This document shows positions 55,155 to 64,000 of a DNA stretch of 64,000 nt, one piece after another. Source of the DNA: Drosophila persimilis (Eukaryota > Arthropoda > Insecta > Diptera > Drosophilidae); contig NW_020825312.1 of the NCBI RefSeq assembly GCF_003286085.1, positions 1,860,001-1,924,000 of the forward strand, given 5' to 3'. The position numbers and the translations under genes are program-made. How positions within the stretch are numbered: position 1 is the stretch's first letter; each line of letters opens with the position of its first letter. A model generated the notes under the pieces. The model had not been told where the DNA came from, made no database searches, and was given only the letters and a program-made list of their open reading frames with translations.

Positions 55155-58100
55155 AATTAAGCAAAGCAAAATAAGCTGCCTAATGATAATGCATACAGCA
55201 TACACTAAAAAGTACGAGTACGAGTACATACATAGATATGCTGGAACACGACACGCTAAATTGCAGAGCTACGGGAATACATAGGTCCGGAGACGTAATC
55301 GTTATTCGTTCGTGCCACGAGTACGTTTGGGAGTTCAGGAGTAATCGTTTACTAAGTTCTAGGGCCTTGCAAAGTCATTTAATTTTAATATGTATAACAA
55401 AAAGTGAAACACAAAGTACATCTAATTACCAATTAATTATTCTTTAAATGGCAACAAAGCAACAGAGCAACAGCAACAGCAACACATGACAAAACCAAGT
55501 GATAAATACGTCAAAATGAGGAGAATTAGTTTAAACTGAGTTGTTAGTGGGGGAAAAACGAAAACGAAAATGAATAGGAAAAGAAAGAAAAAAAGGGAAA
55601 CAAAGTTGAATGAATAAGTTGTTGATAATTAAATTAAATATATAATAAACGAAAGAGAGTTACATTTACGCAAAGCAAATGAGCAAAACATACGAAAGAA
55701 ACAATTTCGACTGCCTGTTTTTTTTTCTAAATAGTAGAAACAAAAATTAAATAAAAAACACAACAAAACAAGTAAACAAAACTTTAAATTAAATGGCAAA
55801 TTTTTGCATATGCTCGAAAATGCATTAGTTCAAATTGAAACAAACCAAGAACACTGTCTAGAAATTGTAATATAAATATTTAAACAATTTATTAAGCAAA
55901 GAAATTCATGCTGAAAGTACCAAAAAACAAGAAGAAAAAAAAACCGAAAAGGATAAAAGACCTAGCCTAAATAAAAAACTTTGAAATTATGAAACTTAAC
56001 ACGGAAATACCAACCAAAAAAAACAGCTTTAAGGCTTTACCTACTCGAGTAGTCCGAAACGTACAGACCTACATACATACATATTTATATACCTACATAC
56101 ATACATACATATAGACATACATGCATACATATATTTACAATTCTAGTCAGATATTTATTATCAAGGGAAAATTACATTTTGATTTGTTGAAATGCTTCCG
56201 CATCTGTCAAAGGGCAACCCCCCCAAAAAAAGGAAACCCCCAAATTGTTAATCATCACAGAGATTATTCGTTATATTATGTTATTACTATAATTGTTTTT
56301 ATTTTGATTATTTTTTGAATAAATGTTCGATCTATGAACCCGAGAACTCTTTTACTCTCATATGAAATTTATAGAAAAGAATACCGCCGCTAAGTAGACC
56401 ACAGAAAAAGCTTTCCTAACTAACTAAATTGTAGGTGAAATACATACATACATACCATTTCCACAGAGCCCACAAAAGTATGCTTTAAAAGGGATCGAAA
56501 ACCCACATACAATATGTAAGCCATCGAAACACCCTAGGGTAGGCCACACACAATTTCTTTTGTAATTTGCCAGAGTTTCGAGTCGAGTAGATTCGATTCG
56601 AATTATTTTTCGCATCATTCGAAGCATTCGATTTTTCAGTAGCGACAGGAATTGCCTAAACAATTTTATTAAAATACATATCAAAGCTAATAGAAGAAAA
56701 CCTTTAACAAAGCAACACATAAACACATACACACACACACATACAGACACAGAAATATTTACATCAAATGTAAGACAAAGAAGACAAAACTCTATAAAGC
56801 TCCCATAAGTAGCTATGAAGCATATGCCAACCCAACTATCACTCACAAAATAAACACCCAAGTATTTTAGATAAAATGTATGTCAAACCAAAACAAACAC
56901 CAATGCCCTGCAAGTCTTTGTAGAACTAATAAGAACTAAACAAAAATGTATGAAACAAACAAAAAAAAAAACAAAAAAAACACCTTAAAAAGCACAACTT
57001 AAAACTTGAACCTAAACCAAATTTAAACCTTGTGATAAACAAACACAAAAAGCAAACGAAAAACTAAAAAACTAAAAACTAAACAAAAGAAAACCTTTGC
57101 ATACGAAATTTTATTGAAATTAATTGAGAGCAGGTTAATGAGGGCCACCGTTACCAATTGTTTAAACAATGTTACTTATAGATAACACAACAACATGCGT
57201 ATACACCAAATGCTTTTTGCAAATATATAAATTTATAACTTTAGGGATTTGTAGATTTTTTGGAAACTTTTCTTTGCATCGTTTTGCAAGTTCTGCGCAA
57301 TTTTCTCTCATTTATAAAAAAAGAAAAAAAAACCAAACATAAAGAAACTAAGCTAAAATTAAAGGAAGAAGAAGAACCCAAAGACAAGGACAATCTTTTT
57401 GCAATTTATAAAAACCAAAAACGTAATCTGAACAAATGAGAACGCAACTGAAATATGGGAAAACCCGTTGATATGAAAATGCAAATGAAAAGGAAAAGGA
57501 AAAATGCTGAAGAATTCGGAGCCTTTTTTGTATGCTTAGCTGCTTATAAGAGCCACAAATAGAACAGAACAAAAATAGAAGGTATATAAATAATAAATTC
57601 CAATTCATGGCGTCCAAAAAGAGAACAATTTTTGTTGCAAAAAGTATTGAGTCAGATAGGAATGCGATAGGAATGGGTATGGGAATGGAAATGGGAAATT
57701 GCTGAATGTGTGGCCAATGTAAGAAATGTACAAATACAATACGATTGAGATAGATCCCTAAAAAAAAACAATAGGTATGTATATTCGATTCGTTTTGGAC
57801 TACCAAATCCGAACACCAGTAGCCACCGCTTTGGGGGAAAGTAAAGGAAAGGAAAGGTGCCTTCTTTAAAAGAACTAGAACAATTTTTTGATTACTTATG
57901 TAGAGGGTTAGATGGTTTCCAGCGAAACACTGTTTGAGTTATTATGAATAGAGAGCGAGAGTGCCCCATAAGATCCTTCTATATGGATATGTATATGTAT
58001 ATGTGCGCCCCATTAAGAGATTTCAGTTCGGGATTGTCTTCTGTTCGAAACTCCTCACAAGCTAAACTGCTGATAAAAACGAACAAAAACGAAGTAGAAG

Positions 58101-58960
58101 CTAAACCAAAGACCAGTAAAACGATAAACGTTATACATACCATACATACCATACATACATACATCTAAATGGCGAAGATCTACCACTAACCACTAACAAG
58201 AAGCATTAATAAAACTAGCAGAAAATTCAAATAAAAAATAAAATAGTTGTGTAAGCAAATTATAATCTAGATTTCAGCAGAAGTCCAGAATAACAGAATA
58301 GCAGAATAGCAGATTCAACTCAAAACCACTTTTTAAATTCTCAATATCGAAAAGCTTTATAATTTGTAATGCTAAGAAAATACTGTAAATATAAATAACA
58401 TAAACGAATACACTAGTTTAATAATTTTATCGAATAAAATAATTTTCATTATGAATAATATATTTGCTATTTATAGGCAGAATTTGTTATAAAAGAAAAT
58501 ATACAAAACAAAACAAACAAAAACAATGGAAGGATGAAAGGATGAAATTGTCAAAGAGTAGAGAGCATTAGAGCAGTTTAAGTTCTCAAATTTATTTCAC
58601 ATACAAGTAGATTTCTTAAAGATCAATTACAAAAAAACCGAAACCGAAATGAAACCATGCAATGCAACAGGCAACGGGCAACATGCAAACATAAATTAAT
58701 AATAATAATAATAGCAACTTTTTTTATAATGCACAAACCTTGAGCATAGGCATAATAAGATCTACAAATTTATTAACATTGCATCGACAAAACGAACATC
58801 CTGTAAATACACCAGAAACATACATAAACCAAATGCAAAACGATATGATATGATAGTTATAAACGACAGAATATTTGAAAAGAAATAATGGAAAAAGCAA
58901 CCGAAACCGAAATAAAGCAGCTTCGCATTAATAAAGATCGTCTCGTCTCAACCAGAAAAA
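55155..58960 (+). other. pHCl-1: pHCl-1 3' UTR (presumed, long)
   Basis: AT-rich, A-run-rich sequence with TACATA simple repeats (56068-56130), TGTA words and no supported reading frame. AATAAA signals occur at 55970-55975, 56318-56323, 58911-58916 and 58930-58935. The last pair would give a 3' UTR of about 3.8 kb, in line with extended 3' UTRs of neural fly genes. Confidence 0.5.
58911..58935 (+). terminator. pHCl-1: Candidate distal pHCl-1 polyadenylation signals
   Basis: Two AATAAA hexamers 19 nt apart (58911-58916 and 58930-58935), after which the sequence becomes TCGTCTCGTC and then A-rich. More proximal hexamers could be used for shorter isoforms. Confidence 0.35.
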
Positions 58961-61804
58961 ACCAGAACAAAAACAACAACAAAATTATTCAATACACTTG
59001 AGCCAAAATTGTCTTTAATTTGAATACAATACTGAGGGATGGGAGGGGTAAGTCAGAGATCGGAAGCTCGAAACCTTTCCACTAGTAAAACTTCTTGGGA
59101 ATCCTAGATATGAAATCACAAAACAGCACACCAGATCGGAAAACGATAGCAATAGTACCTGTAATTTGTCCAAGTAAGTATCCCCCAACAGTTAAACATC
59201 TGTGGGCCTTTCTATCGCTGATATACCCCTATATCGACAGCAAAGGAAACGAAAAAGGCGCGCTCTGTTTTCAGGTCAATGCACACGAGTCACAGGCGCA
59301 TGCGCAGAGGCAGTGCCAGTGCCAGTTGCCGTTAAGACAGACAACCCCTAAAATGAGAAGCAACCTGCCCATTGTATGACAACTGAATGACTGGGACTGC
59401 AAATGCAACTGGGACTGCGACTGGGGCTACGAGCTCTCGCAGAGCTGGTGTTTCGAACAGCATGCTGGCCCTACGATGCACAGAAACAGGTTCCCGCCTT
59501 GGGCTCAAACTCGGAACTGGCCAACGAGGACAAGTGTTTTGACCCGCGCAACAGCTTCCTTCCGCCCCGATCCGAGTACAACTGTCTCTGTCTCCGACTG
59601 TGGTTCAGCGACTCGCTTCGTTGATTCCTGCACCTGCAGCAGGGGGAGCAGCAGCAGCAGCAGCAGCAGCCGGCAATGATGGCACGCGGTAAAATGCTGT
59701 AGCCAGGGGTCTGGCCGAGTTCTACCTGCTTTTGAGTTGGCCAACAGGCTAGGCTGGCTGAATGCAGCAGTGCCCTCTGCCTCTGTCGTTTGCCACTTGT
59801 AATTATTTACGACTAAGTGGCCCAAAAGGTAATAATCTCCCCCTTAAACAGAGAGAATTAAAACAATTCTCTCAATTTCTTGGGAGGGAACAAAATACGT
59901 TACAATTATCCGACGGGTGGAAAAGGGAAAACATATGGATTGATCTTCGGTAATATTTATGTCAGGGTCATTCAGTCCCAGAGAGCACCAAAGGAACACA
60001 GTCCGAAAACAGCTGATGGTCTATCGCCTATAACATGTGATAGATCCTTGAGCCGATGAACTACAAATGACGGAAGTAAAGGTCGAAGGGCCAATGCAAA
60101 TGGCAGAAGAATAGACTTAAGATCTGTCATTTAAAGTAATAGAAATACAAATTTCATCGATTAGCTACACAAAGTGTTTTAAAGTCTTTTATGAAACAGC
60201 ACCCATTTGCCACATTCAACACTCACCCTGTATGAGACAACCTGTAATCTCGGTTCAACAATCAACAATAAAACTCAATCATTGCTTGAGCACTGAACTC
60301 GACCACAACTGAACGTGGGCACGTGGGTTTTACGCCCCTGTCATTACGGAATTTCCATATACTCGTTCTATATGAGTACGCGACACATGCAACGCCCCAG
60401 TCCCCCAGCTCCCAGGCCCTTCGCGACGTGGCGCCAGGAGTTGCATGCAGGAGGGACATCGAATTATAGTGGGTGTATGGGTATATGGGAGGTGTGGAAA
60501 GACTGGACTGGGACAAGGAACTTGCCAAATTAGGGCCTTTGAAGCCTTCAGAGGCGTGGCAATTAGTCTTTCTCCATGCACACATATGTGCGAGCATTAA
60601 TTGCTGCGATGGCCGAAAAGAAATCCAAATAAAAATTAATAATAACCAACAGCAATTGTTTGTCAGAGTTCCCACACTTGCAGGACGCGTCATAGTAATA
60701 ATAATCCCCCCGGAGAGTGCTGGTGCTAGCGCTGGTGCCATTATAAGGATATTACGAGCATTATGTTTGTTTATTACGGGGGAGACGGCGCCGCGTACCG
60801 CGTACCGTGAAAGCGCTGAACCGCAACGAGAGACGGAGGACGCAGGACAGAGGACTTAGCCTTAGCCACCCCTAGTCGGAGCAGAAAAAAAAGTACAGCC
60901 TAACCCGCTCCGGACTCGAAATCAATCATTTACATAATCGCCATTCGCTTTTGGCCCACAACGCTTTTCCACAGAAATGGACAAGTTGCGTGTTTTTAAT
61001 TGTTGATTTTTCCCCCGCATTTTGGTAGATTGGCTATAACGCGGAGAGGGGGTGGGGGGGTTTTTTGTACATCTAATATATATGTATACATATGTATATG
61101 AAACCGTTTCTAGATGCAATTCATGGAGCATTACGAATCACACCTGTAATGACTGGCAAAGAATGGGAATTTCTCATATTACACAGAGATAAGCAGGTGC
61201 CAGCCATCCAACTTGGGTGGAGGGGGAGTCACTTCTCCCCAAAGGATCGATCCATCAATGTATAGTACATGCAATCGATTACTAATGAGCCTGAACATTA
61301 TTGAATTGCCCATTCTAGCAAATGCAAACACAAGTGCTACGGATATTAACAGAGAAATATATTCCTAACCATTAAATATAAACCTACCATCCAAATGTCA
61401 GAGTCCATCAATCTACGTTTGAATATTGAATCCGAAATGGGAGTGGGCCACAAAAAAGTTGCCTGAAAGGTCAAACATCTGATGGAATATGGAATCTGAT
61501 ACCTAGAACGTTTCCGAAAAAGAATATATGGGCATTTCCATGATGTCGAACGGGACAATCGTACACATTGCAGGTGGCAAAAAGGTCAAAATACGACGGA
61601 TTTTCAAAATTTCTTTTCCATTATAAAGAACCTCTTGATAAGCCCTATATTTGATGCTAATGATGACTGCTCCCGAGCAGTCGCACGGGACAAGAATTTA
61701 AGTTGTTTTCGCGGCGATCAATTCGAACTCAGATTTAAGCGAAAATTGAGGCAATATATTGATGCGAATTTCTGATACATGGTTACAATTTTAAACATCT
61801 ACAT
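58961..61804. other. Intergenic, nothing gene-like
   Basis: GC content rises again after 59.2 kb. Contents: GTGCCA repeats (59311-59327), CAGCAG repeats (59638-59670) and short unrelated open frames with no motif on either strand. An 8-bp perfect hairpin (GACTGCTC/GAGCAGTC) lies at 61665-61682. Confidence 0.5.
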
Positions 61805-62341
61805 TTATACCCAATACTTAGCCAGTATGGCTCTCCTCCGGCAGACGGCGCAGACATTGAACGACACGACAAAGAGTGCGAGAGAGACACAAAATCAGTT
61901 TGAACGTGTCGTCGTGTGCTGCGTAGCGACACTTGTGGCTATAAAAATAATCCGATCTGAGATTCGGCAATCTGATAAATATGGTCATTCTCTATAATTG
62001 TGCGCTTTTAATTTTCTCGTATCTTCAATACTGTTGTTGCCACAGATTTTCATCCTTTGTGGGAGCGGAAGAGGGTGGGGCGAAATCTTGAAATAAACTT
62101 GTCAAGGTTCAATATCACAGGAGTGTGGATACAAAATTTGGTTGCTCTAGCTCTTATAGTCTTTGAGCACTAGACGCTCATAGGAACGGACAGACGGACA
62201 GGACTCAATCGACTCGGCTATTGATGCTGATCAAGAATATACTTTATGGGGTCGGAAACGATTCCGTCCGGATGTTACACACATCCATTTTCACCACAAA
62301 TCTAATATATCCCTATACTCATTTTGAGTATCGGGTATAAC
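61805..62341. repeat. mini-me/DINE-1-like interspersed repeat
   Basis: It begins TTATACCCAATACT and ends AGTATCGGGTATAA, imperfect inverted ends. The right part has CGGACAGACGGACAGGAC (a GTCY proto-microsatellite on the other strand), then TCGACTCGGCTATTGATGCT and CTTTATGGGGTCGGAAACGA. I recall this core from short dispersed Drosophila repeats of the mini-me/DINE type. It has no coding capacity. The left border is inferred from the TTATACCC match only. Confidence 0.55.
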
Positions 62342-63636
62342 AATTTTTCTGGGATTCTTTTTTGATAGACTTTGTTGAAAAACTTGTATCAAGAATTATC
62401 TTTCATTTAGGACAAAAAATAGTAAAAGAAAACATGACTATAAAAATTTTAAAAAAATACCAAAAATAACGTCATCTTTTACTTATTTTAATAGCTTTTC
62501 AGATACAAATGAATGAAATTAATTGATGGAATTACTAGCTTTTAATTATTTAGTCTAGGTGGACGTTTCCAAGAAAATGCCCATATGTAGATTCTGAAGA
62601 TGTATACATTCTAGAATCCAATAAATTTCAAAGTGTAGTTAGTAGTTAGTATATATGTACATGGACTATCAAATAAAACCCTTTCACATTCTCATATAAG
62701 TATGCATGTAGTATAATCAAAGAATACATTCAGCTGAAAGCCATTAGCACTATTCCTTTGATTCCTTCCATGTACAGAACTATATAAACCTATGTAGGCT
62801 GTTTCTCCCACTTTCCACCTTCCACCTCCCACCTCTCTCGTCTCTCTCTCTTTCTCCTCTAACCTTAGCCAAGTGAAATTTGTGCCCACCCGAAAAAGAG
62901 AATAAAAAGTACAACCAAAAAAGCACTACAACAAAATCGAATCGAAAAGCAAATGCTAACCATTAACAATAAAATACAAAAGCCAAATGTATGGCGGCTC
63001 CTGGGGGGCGGGTGTGGGTTGTGTGTTGTGTGTGTTAGCCAGGAGCCGGAGTCCTCCAAAGGGAGGACGAAAAAACAAGGCAGAAATTCGTTTTTTATGT
63101 ACCGCGAGGTTTTTATAGTTAGCTAGCTGTTGGTTGTTGTTGCTGGTGGCACCTTATCAACAATCTCGTTTTACCAAATAACGCAAAGTGCGCGTCATGG
63201 CATTGGTGTGGTGTGGTGTGGTGTGGTGTGGTGCGGTGTGGTGTGGTGCGGTGTTGGTGTAGCGTTGTTGGGTTGGTATTCGTATTGGCATTGGTATTGT
63301 GTACGTATACGTATACGTATGTATTGTCGAGCAGCACACGCTATAGTTCGCTTATGAAATAACTGAAACTGCAGCCACAATCGAGGGAGTGGTCGAGAGA
63401 AGGTCTAGCGCGGGGCTAGGGCTAGTGGAAATTGGTAGTACAGCATTTTTTATACATTTTTTTGGTGGTTGCGTTGCCTGCTGGTTGGCCAAAGACAGGC
63501 AGGCAGGCTGGCTGGCAGGCCGGCAGGCAGGAGGAGGATGATGATGATGACGACAGCAGCGGCAGCAGCAGCAAGACCAATCGGCCTGCTACCACAGGGG
63601 AGCACAGGGGCAAGGGTACCTACCCTCTAGTTCCTC
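62342..63636. other. Intergenic with simple repeats
   Basis: AT-rich to 62.7 kb, then a CCACCTTCCACCT run (62812-62835), GTGTGGTGTG repeats (63207-63251), TACGTA repeats (63302-63321) and GGCA/GGAT repeats (63496-63552). No coding exon is supported. Confidence 0.5.
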
Positions 63637-63900
63637 GCTCGCTCTCTCTCTCTCTCTCCCTCTCTCTCCCTCTCCCTCACTCTCACTTCCTCTCTGTCTT
63701 GGCCAGGTGTGTGCTTGTGTCCATCATGTTGGTATGCGTGGTGGCTCGACGTTTCTTGGAGTTGGTTATTTCGTTTTTTTGGTTTAAAGTTTGGTGTGGT
63801 AGCAAATAAAATTTTAGTTAGTCACATGCCGTCGTCAAGGATACGCCGTTCAGTTCAGTTATTTGTTGTGCAACGTTCTTCTCCCTGGCAACCAACCGAG
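63637..63900 (+). promoter_or_regulatory. Candidate promoter: GAGA tract and double initiator
   Basis: A CTCTCTCT/CCCTC tract (63637-63700), a target for GAGA factor or CLAMP, lies 150-210 nt upstream of two overlapping TCAGTT initiator words (63850-63855 and 63855-63860). No TATA box and no good downstream promoter element are seen. If real, it would start a + strand gene that continues beyond the window. Confidence 0.25.
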
Positions 63901-64000
63901 CAAGGACCTGCAGTACGTACCCCTGTGTGTGTGTGTGTGCGTCTCTTTTTTGTGTCTGTGTGTGTGTGTGTGGAAAATTTGAATTCGAGCAAAGCGCTTC

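Noticed and set aside
61665..61682. GACTGCTC/GAGCAGTC hairpin as terminator or miRNA
   Set aside because: Only 8-bp stem with a 2-nt loop and no context.
1..64000. tRNA, rRNA or snRNA genes
   Set aside because: No A/B-box pair with clover-leaf layout, rRNA core or U-snRNA promoter element was found by eye; a covariance-model scan would be needed to exclude them fully.

Overview
The window reads as drosophilid nuclear DNA. It has GT-AG introns (many of 50-400 nt and some of several kb), AT-rich UTR-like tracts, dense microsatellites and small mobile-element relics. The two protein-coding genes I recognise are in the same order and orientation as their Drosophila counterparts as I remember them. 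Local repeat types (a mini-me/DINE-like repeat ending in GGGTATAA, frequent TACGAGTA words) would fit an obscura-group fly, but I cannot prove the species. If it is obscura-group, this Muller D region would lie on the XR arm; that is inference only.

Left edge (1-4331, + strand): the 3' half of sff (SAD/BRSK-type kinase). Eleven exons can be phased end to end. They give 687 residues: the last part of the kinase C-lobe, a UBA-like segment, a long Ser/Pro/Arg-rich linker and the C-terminal KA1/AMPKA-like domain. The N-terminal exons lie outside the window. An AT-rich, polyA-signal-bearing tract follows to about 8.3 kb and looks like a long neural-type 3' UTR.

Middle (about 8.3-35.4 kb): no convincing protein-coding exon. 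It holds many simple repeats, a 170-bp Tc1/mariner-type MITE with TA duplications (11299-11468), a likely 5' UTR-like segment ending in a strong donor (14093/14094), a cluster of diverged 17-bp motifs (about 14280-14410) and an orphan exon-like block with perfect splice sites (27553-27610). The simplest reading is the 5' noncoding and regulatory part of the downstream gene.

Right half (35473-55154, + strand): pHCl-1, a pH-sensitive Cys-loop chloride channel subunit. Thirteen CDS segments per transcript, with one pair of 153-bp alternative exons, join in phase to 1054 codons plus stop. Notable features are a 412-residue low-complexity first coding exon, a 21-nt microexon, the duplicated exons covering the end of loop C, M1 and the start of M2, a distant-branchpoint-like acceptor built from a GAT microsatellite, and a 51-bp cassette exon in the M3-M4 loop. 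The 3' UTR probably runs to about 58.95 kb.

Right edge (59-64 kb): intergenic DNA with a mini-me/DINE-like repeat (about 61805-62341), simple repeats, and a GAGA-rich stretch followed by a possible initiator at about 63852. The latter may be the start of a further + strand gene.

Both genes are neural: SAD kinase acts in presynaptic development and neuronal polarity and glycosylation, and pHCl-1 is a ligand/pH-gated anion channel. I found no tRNA, rRNA, CRISPR array or intact transposase. I did not find a wholly new system. The most unusual material is the splicing architecture of the channel gene.
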